Shown here: in pieces, positions 36,166-44,951 of the stretch
Layout of the letters: each line of letters starts with the position of its first letter
Numbering within the stretch: the stretch's first letter is position 1
DNA from: CAXBBB01 sp963841855
GTDB lineage: Bacteria > Bacteroidota > Rhodothermia > Rhodothermales > BA12
Assembly (NCBI GenBank): GCA_963841855.1
Contig: CAWJEJ010000001.1
Span: 1,054,001-1,118,000, forward strand
Length of the DNA: 64,000 nucleotides
Direction of reading: 5' to 3'
The notes under the pieces: generated by a model
Told to the model about the DNA's origin: nothing
Database searches by the model: none
What the model saw: the letters and a program-made list of their open reading frames with translations, nothing else
Position numbers and translations under genes: made by a program

Positions 36166-37863
36166 ATGTATCAATCGGCAGAAGAAGCCTGGAAAGCCTG
36201 TCTCGACCTGATCGAGTCGAACGTGCGTCCGACGGGTTTTCGCACGTGGTTTCTCCCTACCAAAGGACACTCGCTGGAGCAGGTCGGTGAGGTGACCAAG
36301 CTCACGATCGAAGTGCCGAGCCACTTCTATTACGAGTGGATCGAGAGTCAGTATCAGCACCTGCTGCGCAAGTCGGTTCAGCACGTACTGGGCGACGGCG
36401 GACGGCTCTACTACAAAGTGTGCGTTGCCCAGGCCGAAGATGGGCGAGCGGGAGCGACAGTCAACCTGCCGACGCAGCCGCGGCACCCGGCCTCGCACCC
36501 GCAGCAGCGCCCGATCCAGCCGCAGCAGCCGCGCCAATCGGCTCAGCCGCCGCATTTTTCGGCTCCTACCGACGACTTCCGCTCGCCGACGCACCAGCAG
36601 CACCGCCCTCCCGCGCCCGGATACGATCAGCAGCGTCCATACCCGGATGGTAGTGGAGGCCAGCACGCCCCCTCGAACAGTCCGGCCGGCAGGCCGCAGC
36701 GCTCGTACGGCGCTCAGCCCCAACGTCCACTGGGCGACGCGCCGGTCGGCGGCGAGACCCCGCGCCTGCGCCGCAAACCCGCTCCGCCCGCGACGCCGTT
36801 CGCTCTTCCAGGCATCGAACGCCCGCGCCTGGAGCCCAATCTCAATCCTCGCTACCAACTGGACCGCTTCGTCGGCGGCGACAGCAACGCGGTCGCTCTG
36901 TCGACGGCCCAGGCCATCGCCGACAAGCCGGGCAACACGTCGTTCAACCCGCTCCTGCTCTACGGCGGCGTCGGGCTAGGCAAGACGCACCTGATGCAGG
37001 CGATCGGCAACCACATCTTGCAGACGCGCCCCGAACTGGTCGTCCGCTACATCACGAGCGACGATTTTACCAACGAGTTCGTAGCGGCGATTAGAGAGAA
37101 CAAGGGCAACGAGTTCTCGATGACCTACCGCTCGGTCGACGTGCTTCTGGTAGACGACGTGCAGTTTTTGGCGACGCGCGAGAAGACGCAGGACGAGTTC
37201 TTCCACCTGTTCAACAAGCTCTATCAGGACGGTAAGCAGATCGTGCTCACGTCCGATCAGGCGCCGCGCGAGGTCAAAGGCGTCGAGCAGCGGCTGGTGT
37301 CGCGCTTTGCGTGGGGCGTCGTGCTCGAGGTGCGGCCGCCGGGGTTCGAGACGCGCATGGCGATCTTGCAACGCAAGGCCGAGGACGAGGGGCTGGACGT
37401 ATCGCCCGAGATCATTGAGTTCATCGCGCACAACATCACCAACAACGTCCGCGAGTTGGAGGGCGCCATGATCCGCCTGCTCGCACGCGCTGGAAGCATG
37501 GGCGAGGAGCTGACGCTTCCGATGGCCAAAGAGGCGCTCCGCGACCTGATCCAAAACGCCCCGACGCACCTGACCATCGACGAGATCATGCAGGTCGTCA
37601 GCGAGGAGACGGGCGTTTCGGTCGACCTGATGCGCGACAAGACGCGCAAGAGCGATCCCGTCAGGGCGAGGCAACTGGCGATGCATCTGTGCAAGAAATA
37701 CACGTCGCACAGCCTGAAGAAAATCGGCGTCCACTTTGGCGGACGCGACCACTCGACGGTCATCCACGCGCTGCGCAAGGTCGAAGACACCGCCGACGTG
37801 GACCCTGACTACCGCGCCACGCTCGACGCGCTCGAACGCAAAGTCGAACTGCGGCGCCGGTGA
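36166..37863 (+). CDS. dnaA: Chromosomal replication initiator DnaA
   Basis: 565 residues, longer than the usual 440-470. Domain I lies at 1-90. Domain II (about 95-220) is expanded and rich in Pro, Gln, Ser and His. The AAA+ domain III has Walker A GGVGLGKTHL at about 267-276 and Walker B VDVLLVDDVQFL. The domain IV helix-turn-helix ends with the DnaA signature HFGGRDHSTVIHALRKVE near 523-540. It binds DnaA boxes and opens the origin. ATG 36166 is the first good start after the box-containing gap, and dnaN follows after 319 bases. Confidence 0.97.
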   Translation: MYQSAEEAWKACLDLIESNVRPTGFRTWFLPTKGHSLEQVGEVTKLTIEVPSHFYYEWIESQYQHLLRKSVQHVLGDGGRLYYKVCVAQAEDGRAGATVNLPTQPRHPASHPQQRPIQPQQPRQSAQPPHFSAPTDDFRSPTHQQHRPPAPGYDQQRPYPDGSGGQHAPSNSPAGRPQRSYGAQPQRPLGDAPVGGETPRLRRKPAPPATPFALPGIERPRLEPNLNPRYQLDRFVGGDSNAVALSTAQAIADKPGNTSFNPLLLYGGVGLGKTHLMQAIGNHILQTRPELVVRYITSDDFTNEFVAAIRENKGNEFSMTYRSVDVLLVDDVQFLATREKTQDEFFHLFNKLYQDGKQIVLTSDQAPREVKGVEQRLVSRFAWGVVLEVRPPGFETRMAILQRKAEDEGLDVSPEIIEFIAHNITNNVRELEGAMIRLLARAGSMGEELTLPMAKEALRDLIQNAPTHLTIDEIMQVVSEETGVSVDLMRDKTRKSDPVRARQLAMHLCKKYTSHSLKKIGVHFGGRDHSTVIHALRKVEDTADVDPDYRATLDALERKVELRRR

Positions 37864-38182
37864 GCCGAGCGCTTCGACTTACAAGCCATCGCCTCTCCCG
37901 TTCAACCGTCATTGCTGCCTACGACACGCGTGTCGCAGGCAGCAGTCCACAACTGTTTTCAGAGTGCGATCCCACAAGAGCGTAGCTGCGCTATCGCAGT
38001 CCGACGGTCAACTCAGATTGCCACGTCGCTTCGCTTCTCGCACTGACTAAGGAGGAGAGGCTGAACCCGATTCATTACCTGAGCCGCCACCAAGCTCTCA
38101 AACTACGCCGCGCGAAACTCCTCACGCCGCTCATTCGTCGTTACCGACACCGCCTCCACTACGCCGCCGCACCCGCACGCTC
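37864..38182. other. dnaA-dnaN intergenic region (319 bp)
   Basis: No gene seen. It contains the palindrome at 37914-37953. The dnaN promoter probably lies within 37960-38180. Confidence 0.5.
37914..37953. repeat. Dispersed palindrome, GGAATCCACAAC family
   Basis: A 30-base near-perfect palindrome, GCTGCCTACGACACG and its complement with one mismatch, at 37914-37943, followed by AGTCCACAAC. The core is identical to that at 33392-33436. Confidence 0.65.
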
Positions 38183-39307
38183 ATGACTTTTTCCGCTTCC
38201 AGCGCCGACCTGCTGCGCGCCCTCACCACCGTCGGCGGCGCACTCTCGGGCAAGCCGACCATGCCGATCCTCGAATCGATCCTGTTCGAGCGCGACGAAA
38301 ACGATTTGCGCCTGAGCGCGACCGACCTCGAGATCTCCATCGTCCAGTCGATCCCGGTCGATTTCGACGGTGAAGAAGGTCCGGCGCGGATCGCGGTCCC
38401 AGCCCGGCGCCTGCTCGACACGCTACGCGCGCTGCCCGATCTGCCGATCACGTTTGCGGTCGCGGCCGACTTCGGCGTGACGATCCGGACGGATCAGGGC
38501 CGCTACAAAATGGCCGGATTCGACGGCGGCGACTATCCCGAGATTCCGCGCGTCGAAGGCGAGAACAGCGTCAAGACCGAAGGTGAGCTGATCAAGCGCG
38601 CCATTCAGAAGGCCAGCTTCGCCGTCAGCAAGGACGCGCTCCGCCCCGCCATGATGGGCATCTACTTCCAGATCGGATCGGATGGCGGAAAGGCCGTCGC
38701 GACGGACGGGCACCGGCTTGTTCGCTTGAACATGGAAGACCTGAAGGCCGACGAGCAGACGGACTTCATCGTCCCCGAAAAGGCGCTGAGCCTGACCGCG
38801 CGCGTCGCCAGCGACGGGCCGTGCACGCTCAGCGTATCGGGCGGGTACGTCGGCTTCACGTTCGAGAACGCGCGCGTCGTCGCTCGCATGATCGAAGAGT
38901 CGTATCCCAACTACCAGGCCGTCATCCCGATGGAAAACGACCGCACGGCGACGGTCAACCGCCAGAGCCTGCTGGCCGCCGTCAAGCGCGTCGGCCTTTA
39001 CGCCTCGGCGACGCTCAAGCAGCTCCGGTTGTCGCTGTCGACTGACCAGATAGAAGTCGCCGCCGAAGACGTGGACCGGTCGAGCGAGGCTAAGGAAACC
39101 GTGCTGGCCGACTTCAGTGGCGAAGAGATGACGATCGGCTTCAATGCCGATTACCTGACCGAAGTCTTGAGCAACGTCGACGCCGAGGACGTGGTGATCG
39201 CGCTCTCGTCGCCCAACCGCGCCGCCATCGTGACGCCGGGCGAGCAGCACGCCGGAGAGGATCTGCTGATGCTGATCATGCCGGTCATGCTCAACACGTA
39301 CGCCTGA
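38183..39307 (+). CDS. dnaN: DNA polymerase III beta sliding clamp
   Basis: 374 residues, normal. The ring-shaped processivity factor of replicative DNA polymerase. The three-domain clamp fold is supported by LRLSATDLEISI in domain 1, GKAVATDGHRLVRLNM in the middle domain, and the C-terminal MLIMPVMLN block (the usual LIMPMRL form). It stands downstream of dnaA and has its own terminator, so the flagellar genes behind it are probably transcribed separately. Confidence 0.96.
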   Translation: MTFSASSADLLRALTTVGGALSGKPTMPILESILFERDENDLRLSATDLEISIVQSIPVDFDGEEGPARIAVPARRLLDTLRALPDLPITFAVAADFGVTIRTDQGRYKMAGFDGGDYPEIPRVEGENSVKTEGELIKRAIQKASFAVSKDALRPAMMGIYFQIGSDGGKAVATDGHRLVRLNMEDLKADEQTDFIVPEKALSLTARVASDGPCTLSVSGGYVGFTFENARVVARMIEESYPNYQAVIPMENDRTATVNRQSLLAAVKRVGLYASATLKQLRLSLSTDQIEVAAEDVDRSSEAKETVLADFSGEEMTIGFNADYLTEVLSNVDAEDVVIALSSPNRAAIVTPGEQHAGEDLLMLIMPVMLNTYA

Positions 39308-39331
39308 GCCAGCCGCTCCATCACGTTCCAG

Positions 39332-39365
39332 ACGGGAGAGTCGACCAGTTCGACTCTCCCGTTTT
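39332..39365 (+). terminator. Intrinsic terminator after dnaN
   Basis: A 13-bp stem ACGGGAGAGTCGA / TCGACTCTCCCGT with a 5-base loop, followed by TTT, begins 24 bases after the dnaN stop. Confidence 0.85.
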
Positions 39366-39535
39366 CCGTTCGGCCAAGATCAGGGAGTCGCCGCCCGCCG
39401 CAGCGGCGCAGCGTGCGGCGCCGACAGTGCCCGATCCAGTTCGCAACGCTTCGCACGCCCAGCCGACACGGTTCGCACATTGCGCGGTTTAAGCCGCGCC
39501 GCCGCCCCGCCGATACGTGAGACAGACAGAGGCCA

Positions 39536-40276
39536 ATGGCTTTCCCTTCTCGCATGGCATCCAAGGAAGAACCCAAGATCGAAGAACTCACCGCCCCCTT
39601 TTGGATGGCGACGTTCTCGGACATGGTGACGCTGCTGCTGACGTTTTTCGTCATGCTCGTGGCGATGTCCGAGGTCAAAGTCGAGAAGTTCAAGGAAGCG
39701 CTGAGCTACTTCCAGGGCCGGACGGGCGTGATGATGTTCGAGTCGTCGGTGCCCCAGGTGGAGCCGCCCTCGAAGACGCAGCCGCCGCGCGAGAGCACGG
39801 ATAGAGCCAGCGTCGAGATGGCGCAGCGCTACGAGGAACTGCTCGACTACATCGCCGCCAATGACTTGGCGGGCTTAGTCAACGCCGATCTGACCGAGGA
39901 CGGCATGCACTTCGTCATCAACGACGCGGCGATGTTCAGCCCAGGACAGGCCGACATCATCGAACCGTCTCGCACGCTGCTTCGCCTGATCTCGAACCTG
40001 CTCACCGACGACGTGCAGGCCGTCGTCGTCGAAGGCCACACCGACGACCGTCCGATCCGCACGCCGCGCTATCCCAGCAACTGGGAGCTGTCGACGGCGC
40101 GCGCTTCGTCGGTCGTTCGCCTGCTGCTCGATTCACCCAGCGCCCTGCCCCCCCAGCGCTATACTCCGCTCGGCATGGCCGAGCATCACCCAATAGATTC
40201 CAACGACACCGCGGACGGCCGAGGCCGCAACCGACGCGTCGAAATCTTTTTCCGCTGGACTAAATGGCAGACGTAA
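39536..40276 (+). CDS. motB: Flagellar motor stator protein MotB
   Basis: 246 residues. Couples ion flow to rotation with MotA and anchors the stator to peptidoglycan. One N-terminal helix (about 22-46) carries the ion-binding Asp in FSDMVTLLLTFFVML. The OmpA-like C-terminal domain has VVEGHTDDRPIRTPRYPSN and ELSTARASSVVRLLL, the peptidoglycan-binding pattern. An AGAGG lies just before ATG 39536; an ATG six codons later is possible. No motA is seen beside it. The end overlaps fliL by 13 bases. Confidence 0.92.
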   Translation: MAFPSRMASKEEPKIEELTAPFWMATFSDMVTLLLTFFVMLVAMSEVKVEKFKEALSYFQGRTGVMMFESSVPQVEPPSKTQPPRESTDRASVEMAQRYEELLDYIAANDLAGLVNADLTEDGMHFVINDAAMFSPGQADIIEPSRTLLRLISNLLTDDVQAVVVEGHTDDRPIRTPRYPSNWELSTARASSVVRLLLDSPSALPPQRYTPLGMAEHHPIDSNDTADGRGRNRRVEIFFRWTKWQT

Positions 40277-40812
40277 CCGAAACTCCCACACCCAAGCGCA
40301 AAGTCGGCTTGGCCGCCATCCTGATCCCCATCGCCGTGTTGTCGGTGTGTGGCGGAGCGCTGTTCTCGTTTTCGCAGTACGCCGTCGTCTCGCGCGTCGT
40401 CGCTACGGCCACCGGTGTACCTGTCCAGAACGCATCGGCGCCTGCCGGGGACGACGAGGCCGCAGGCGACGCAGAGCCCGAGGCCGAAGAGCCGGGCGAG
40501 GCGACCGAGTTCGGCGTCTTTCACGAGATCACGGGCATGACGATCAACCCGGCGGGCACGGGCGGATCGCGCTACCTGCTCGTCAACGTCGCCCTCGAAG
40601 CCCAGGACGAGAAGACGATCGCCCAGATCGCCGAGCGCGAGTTCGTCGTCCGCGACGCGATGCTGGCCGTGATGGGAAGCAAAACCGTCCCCCAGCTCGC
40701 CGACATCGCCCAGCGCGCCGCCCTCAAGGACACGCTGCGGAAGGAGATCAACAAGGTGATCGACGCGGGCAAGGTGGAGCGCTTCTATTTCACGCAGTAC
40801 GTAATGCAGTGA
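40264..40812 (+). CDS. fliL: Flagellar basal-body protein FliL
   Basis: 182 residues. An N-terminal helix (about 13-35, GLAAILIPIAVLSVCGGALF) is followed by an acidic linker and a periplasmic FliL domain with YLLVNVALEAQDEKT, LRKEINKVIDAGKVERFYFTQY. This last block is typical of FliL, which supports stator function. It starts inside motB. The usual next gene fliM is 5.4 kb away in this genome. Confidence 0.9.
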   Translation: MADVTETPTPKRKVGLAAILIPIAVLSVCGGALFSFSQYAVVSRVVATATGVPVQNASAPAGDDEAAGDAEPEAEEPGEATEFGVFHEITGMTINPAGTGGSRYLLVNVALEAQDEKTIAQIAEREFVVRDAMLAVMGSKTVPQLADIAQRAALKDTLRKEINKVIDAGKVERFYFTQYVMQ

Positions 40813-40876
40813 GTGGGAAGGAGCCAACCGCGTCCCAAGGCGCAGGCCGCTGGTCCTGACTCCAAACCGTCCAACT

Positions 40877-40905
40877 GTCACCGGAAGCGCAGCGACGTGG
40901 CGATG
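40877..40905 (+). repeat. Dispersed repeat, GTCATCGCGAGCGAAGCG family
   Basis: GTCACCGGAAGCGCAGCGACGTGGCGATG, preceded by CCAACT as in the copy at 51131-51171. A relative lies on the minus strand at 41197-41225. Confidence 0.55.
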
Positions 40906-41039
40906 GCAGGTGGCGAGGCACGCAGCGGCGTTCTGCTCTCTGCATCGACGGTCGGCGGGGTTGGGCGGTAAGGCATTGCGTCACCGCGTCAGGGCGGGTC
41001 CGTTCTACTTCACGTCCCCCATGCTCACTCTTCTCCCGC

Positions 41040-41073
41040 GTCGTTCCTGTCGAGGCAGAAATCCATAACCGCT
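41040..41073 (+). repeat. Dispersed repeat, GGAATCCAC family remnant
   Basis: GTCGTTCCTGTCGAGGCAGAAATCCATAACC keeps the frame of the family (GTCATTCCTGC...GCAGGAATCCACAACC) but has lost the perfect stem. Confidence 0.45.
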
Positions 41074-41103
41074 TCCCAAGCCAGAAGATGCCTCTGACCC
41101 GTC

Positions 41104-41275
41104 CTAGTACTGCGACCACGTCAGAGTGACAGGGCGACTCACAGCTTTGCTCAATCACTGCGAGCGAAACGCGACGCACTCGGCCTAGCGACTAGTGGAG
41201 ACCGCCACGCTTCGCTCGCGATGACCAAGTGGAGACTTGGAGCAGCCTGTCAGAGTCAGCAGGTCGCAGTACTAG
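41104..41275. mobile_element. 172-bp foldback MITE-like element with TA-type ends
   Basis: Perfect 14-bp terminal inverted repeats CTAGTACTGCGACC (41104-41117) and its complement (41262-41275). The inner parts also pair loosely, including the two GTCATCGCGAGCGAAGCG-like blocks facing each other (about 41157 and 41197-41225), so the whole element is a long imperfect palindrome. The TA inside CTAG at each end could be a target duplication of IS630/Tc1 type. It has no coding capacity. Confidence 0.7.
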
Positions 41276-41330
41276 TCGACCATACGGTTAGCCGGTAAGT
41301 CGATCGCGTTTTGAGAATGTGCCGCCTCGG

Positions 41331-42119
41331 TCACCGCGTCGCCGTCATGTGGAAGACGGGCTGGCGCTGCTCGTAGGTCACCATCACGTCGCCCTCGTTT
41401 TGCAACGCGGTCAGGACGCGGCCTAGATCGCCCTTGAGTTCGAGCGCCATGCGGCCACCGGCCAGGTCGAGGGCCATGCGCGTCAGCCGCTCGTCGTCCG
41501 AGCCAGGATCGACGCCCTGGATGGTCATCGGCGCGCGGAAGCTGGCGTAGGTCACGTCGACGGTCGTGCCGAACTGGTGCGTCGTCTCGCGCGCGGCGTT
41601 GCGGTTGACCCGGCGCAGACGCTCCTGATCGTCGCCGGTGCGCAGGGCCGACGTGATCTCCATGCGCATCGGAGGCACGCCGCGCTCGGCCAGTCGGTCG
41701 TGGAAGCGGCGCCCGATCTCGACCAGCAACTCGTAGGCGGCGGGCGTCACCAGAGGCGTCGAGTAGTCCATCTCGCGCACGACCCACCACGTCGTGTCGG
41801 TCAACTCGACCAGCCGCCCACTGGCGACGAGCGTCCGACGCGCGTCCGTATCGACGGGCTGCGGCACGCCCCTGGCGCGGGCGACTTGGAGTTGGGCGGC
41901 GTTGCGGTGCTTCTGGAGGTTGCGAATCTGCGGCGGCGTGAGCAGCGAGACCGGGCGCAGAGCTTCCTCGACTTGGCGCGCGCGCTCCATCGCAGCGTCG
42001 ATCGACTCGGTCATCGTCGGACCGGCTGGGGCGACTGCTGCCGGTGGGGCGACAGACGGCGGCGCTTCGGGTGCGCAGGCGGTCAGAGCCAGTAGAGCAA
42101 AAACGGAGAGGCGGAGCAT
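41331..42119 (-). CDS. DUF5715-like lipoprotein, possible M15-type peptidase fold
   Basis: 262 residues from ATG at 42119 (MLRLSVFALLALTACAPE), which gives a lipoprotein signal with lipobox LTAC; an ATG ten codons earlier is less likely. The linker is Pro/Ala-rich. The C-terminal domain has MRMEITSALRTGDDQERL, then NAARETTHQFGTTVDVTY, a layout close to D-Ala-D-Ala carboxypeptidase/M15-like folds (SxxR ... HxxGxxxD), here HQFGTTVDV. Peptidoglycan hydrolysis is plausible but unproven. It diverges from the transporter at 42259 across a strong palindrome. Confidence 0.75.
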   Translation of the reverse strand: MLRLSVFALLALTACAPEAPPSVAPPAAVAPAGPTMTESIDAAMERARQVEEALRPVSLLTPPQIRNLQKHRNAAQLQVARARGVPQPVDTDARRTLVASGRLVELTDTTWWVVREMDYSTPLVTPAAYELLVEIGRRFHDRLAERGVPPMRMEITSALRTGDDQERLRRVNRNAARETTHQFGTTVDVTYASFRAPMTIQGVDPGSDDERLTRMALDLAGGRMALELKGDLGRVLTALQNEGDVMVTYEQRQPVFHMTATR

Positions 42120-42158
42120 GGGCGGCGGGGCAGGCGAGCCGACGAGCATGCCGGTTCA

Positions 42159-42191
42159 AAACATGACATGTCCGGCAGACATGTCATGTTT
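42159..42191. promoter_or_regulatory. 14-bp-arm palindrome in a divergent promoter region, candidate operator
   Basis: AAACATGACATGTC and its exact complement flank CGGCA. The arms contain ACATGT-like sub-palindromes. It lies 40 bases before the lipoprotein start on one side and 67 bases before the transporter start on the other, where a shared repressor would act. A hairpin role is also possible. Confidence 0.55.
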
Positions 42192-42258
42192 CCACGCTTG
42201 GGTCTGCGCACTTCCCTACAGCTGCGGCCCTAGATTCAGGCTCCTAATCTGCCTGCCT

Positions 42259-44373
42259 GTGTCCTCGACCAAACTCAAGAAAGAACTGACGCTGTTCGAC
42301 GTCTATGCCATCAGCACGGGTGCGATGTTCAGTTCGGGCTTCTTCCTGCTGCCCGGACTGGCGACGGCCAAAGCGGGGCCCGCCGCCGTCCTCGCCTACC
42401 TGCTGGCGGGCATCCTCATCCTACCGGCGATGTTCAGCCAGGCCGAGTTGTCGACGGCGATGCCCAAGGCGGGCGGCACCTACTACTTCCTCGACCGCAG
42501 CCTGGGACCGCTGGCGGGGACCGTCGGCGGGCTGGGCACGTGGCTCGCCTTAGTGCTCAAGAGCGCGTTCGCGCTGATCGGCATGGGCGCCTACCTCTAC
42601 TACCTCGTCGACGTGCCGATCAAGCCGCTGGCGGCCGGGCTGACGGTCGCTTTTGCGGTTCTCAACATCGTCGGCGCCAAAGAGACGAGCAGCCTTCAGC
42701 GGATTCTGGTGGCGATCTTGGTCGGCGTGCTGATGTTCTTCGTCGTCCAGGGATTGGTCGAGGTCGTCTCGCTGGGCTCGGCCAACGTCGAGCGGCAGTT
42801 CACGCCCTTCGCCCCGTTCGGCGGCGGAAGCCTGATCGCGACGATCGGATTGGTCTTCGTCAGCTATGCTGGGCTGACCAAAGTGGCCAGCGTCGCCGAA
42901 GAGGTGCAAAACCCGGATCGCAACATCCCACTGGGGATGATCCTCTCGCTCGTCACGGCGACGGCTCTCTACGTCGTCGGCGTGTTCATCCTCGTCGCCG
43001 TCCTCGACTCGGACGAACTGCGCAGCGACCTGACGCCCATCGCGACGGCAGCCGAAAGCTTCTTCACGTGGCTGCCCGGGCAATGGGGCCTCTACCTCAT
43101 CGTGATCGCCGCGATCGCAGCCTTCGCGTCGACTGGAAACGCGGGCATCCTGTCGGCGAGTCGCTATCCGATGGCGATGGCGCGCGACCTGCTCGTCACG
43201 CCCCGACTGGCCGTTTTGGGCAAGAGCGGCACGCCGACGCTGGCGATCGTCGTGACGGCGCTGCTGATGATCGTCGCCATCGTCGCGCTCGACGTGGAGA
43301 GCCTGGCCAAGCTGGCGAGCGCGTTTCAACTGGTGATTTTCGCCCTGGTCAACGTCGCGGTCTTGGTGATGCGCGAGAGTCACATTCCGTCGTACGTGCC
43401 CGGCTACCGCAGCCCCTGGTATCCGTGGATGCAGATCGCGGGCATCGTCGCGCCGATCGTGCTAATCACGCAGATGGGCGCGTTGGCGCTGGGGCTGACC
43501 GGACTGACGATTGGGTTGAGCTTGGCGTGGTACGCCTATTACGTCCAGCCCAACCCGCGCGTCGAGCGCGAGGGCGCTATCTACCACCTGTTCGCCCGCC
43601 TGGGGCAGCACCGCTACGATCCGCTCGACGAAGAACTGCGAACGATTTTGAAAGACAAGGAGATGTCGGACTTCGTGCCGTTCGAAACTCTGGTCACCCA
43701 ATCGGTCGTGATCGACGCCAAGGCGGGGCGCGACTACGAATCCGTCGTGCGCGAGGCGGCGCTCCGGTTGGCCGAGCGGATGGGGACGGACCCCGACGCG
43801 CTGGCCGAAGGGTTGCTTCACGGCGCGCGCTTCGGCGCCACTCCGGTCGTGCGCGGCGCGGCGCTGCCCCATCAGCGCCTGCCTGGACTCGACCGTCCCT
43901 ACCTCGGCCTCGTCCGCAGCCGCGATGGGCTCAACGCGCCCGCCTACGACCTCGACGTGACCGACGGCGATCCGACGATGGGCAAGGTATTCGCCGTCTT
44001 CGTGCTCGTCAGCCCGGCCGAGCCGCCGGGGCAGCACCTGCGCACGCTGGCGGCCTTGGCCAGCCGGATCGACGAGGACGGCTTCCTCGACGCGTGGCGC
44101 ACGGCGCCCAACAAGCAGGCCATTCGGGAAACCCTCGTCACCAACGACCGCTATCTCACGCTCATCCTCGATCCCAACGGAACGACGGCGAGCTTCATCG
44201 GTCGACGGTTGCACGAGTTGCGTCTTCCTCACGGCGTGCTCGTCGCCTTGGTCCACCGCGACGGGCAGTCGGTCGTGCCGTCGGGTAGTACGCTGCTCGA
44301 ACCGGGCGACCGCCTGACCATCATCGGCGAGACCGACGGCGTCCGCGAACTCCTCGACCGCTTCTCGTCATGA
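42259..44373 (+). CDS. APC-family permease fused to PTS EIIA-like and RCK_C domains
   Basis: 704 residues if it starts at GTG 42259 (VSSTKLKKELTLFDVYAIS). The frame is open upstream to 41794 but that part lies opposite the lipoprotein gene. Residues 10-430 form an APC amino-acid/cation permease with about twelve helices; the N-terminal AISTGAMFSSGFFLLPG is typical. Residues about 475-610 look like a PTS EIIA type-2 domain with the expected phospho-His at His538 (GAALPHQRLPG). Residues about 620-704 look like an RCK_C/TrkA_C ligand-binding domain ending in STLLEPGDRLTIIGE. The tail suggests transport gated by a bound ligand or phosphorylation state. Substrate unknown. The stop overlaps the next start (ATGA). 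Confidence 0.85.
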   Translation: MSSTKLKKELTLFDVYAISTGAMFSSGFFLLPGLATAKAGPAAVLAYLLAGILILPAMFSQAELSTAMPKAGGTYYFLDRSLGPLAGTVGGLGTWLALVLKSAFALIGMGAYLYYLVDVPIKPLAAGLTVAFAVLNIVGAKETSSLQRILVAILVGVLMFFVVQGLVEVVSLGSANVERQFTPFAPFGGGSLIATIGLVFVSYAGLTKVASVAEEVQNPDRNIPLGMILSLVTATALYVVGVFILVAVLDSDELRSDLTPIATAAESFFTWLPGQWGLYLIVIAAIAAFASTGNAGILSASRYPMAMARDLLVTPRLAVLGKSGTPTLAIVVTALLMIVAIVALDVESLAKLASAFQLVIFALVNVAVLVMRESHIPSYVPGYRSPWYPWMQIAGIVAPIVLITQMGALALGLTGLTIGLSLAWYAYYVQPNPRVEREGAIYHLFARLGQHRYDPLDEELRTILKDKEMSDFVPFETLVTQSVVIDAKAGRDYESVVREAALRLAERMGTDPDALAEGLLHGARFGATPVVRGAALPHQRLPGLDRPYLGLVRSRDGLNAPAYDLDVTDGDPTMGKVFAVFVLVSPAEPPGQHLRTLAALASRIDEDGFLDAWRTAPNKQAIRETLVTNDRYLTLILDPNGTTASFIGRRLHELRLPHGVLVALVHRDGQSVVPSGSTLLEPGDRLTIIGETDGVRELLDRFSS

Positions 44374-44852
44374 CCGCTTCCGGCTCTCTCGACCTCCGCA
44401 CGATTCCACTCGACGCGCTTCCGTGGCCCCTGGTGCACGAGGCCGATCCCGAACGCGCGCACGTCGAGGGCTACATCGCAGAGGCGTCGCGGCTGGGCGC
44501 GTACGCAGGCGACACCATTGTCGGCATCGCCATCGTCGGCCTGATCGAGCCGGGCGTGGCCGAGTTGCACGCCATCGCCGCCGAGCGCGCGTACCGGCGG
44601 CAGGGCGTTGGGCGGTGGCTGCTCATCAACGCGCGCGAGGAAGCGATCCGCTTGGGCGCCCGGACGCTGCGCGTGGCGACCGGAAACTCTAGTCTGGACC
44701 AGTTGCGCTTTTACCAACGCTCCGGCTTCCGCATGGTCAGCATCGACCGGGGATACTTCGACACCGCTTTCGCCGAACCGCTCGTCGAGGACGGCATCCG
44801 CTGCCGAGACCGCGTCTGGCTCGACATGCCGCTGCCTGCCGCCGCCCTCTAA
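44370..44852 (+). CDS. GNAT-family N-acetyltransferase
   Basis: 160 residues. Acetyl-CoA-dependent acetyltransferase of unknown substrate. The GNAT core is clear: VAELHAIAAERAYRRQGVGRWLL carries the R/QxxGxG/A acetyl-CoA loop (RRQGVG). ATGNSSLDQLRFYQRSGF is the usual C-terminal Tyr/Phe-containing motif. It overlaps the transporter by 4 bases (ATGA), so the two are co-translated. Confidence 0.9.
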   Translation: MTASGSLDLRTIPLDALPWPLVHEADPERAHVEGYIAEASRLGAYAGDTIVGIAIVGLIEPGVAELHAIAAERAYRRQGVGRWLLINAREEAIRLGARTLRVATGNSSLDQLRFYQRSGFRMVSIDRGYFDTAFAEPLVEDGIRCRDRVWLDMPLPAAAL

Positions 44853-44951
44853 GACGAATGAAACTACATAGTGAGGCAGCGACTGTCGACAAAGAACAGT
44901 ACCTTTCGCGATCTGCCGTTTCTTCGTCCATGTCGATTACAGATTGATCTT

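Larger units (their letters stand above)
40813..41330. other. Repeat-rich gap after fliL (518 bp)
   Basis: No gene. It carries a GTCATCGCGAG-family repeat (40877-40905), a GGAATCCAC-family remnant (41040-41073) and the 172-bp foldback element (41104-41275). It is where the flagellar operon is broken. Confidence 0.6.
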
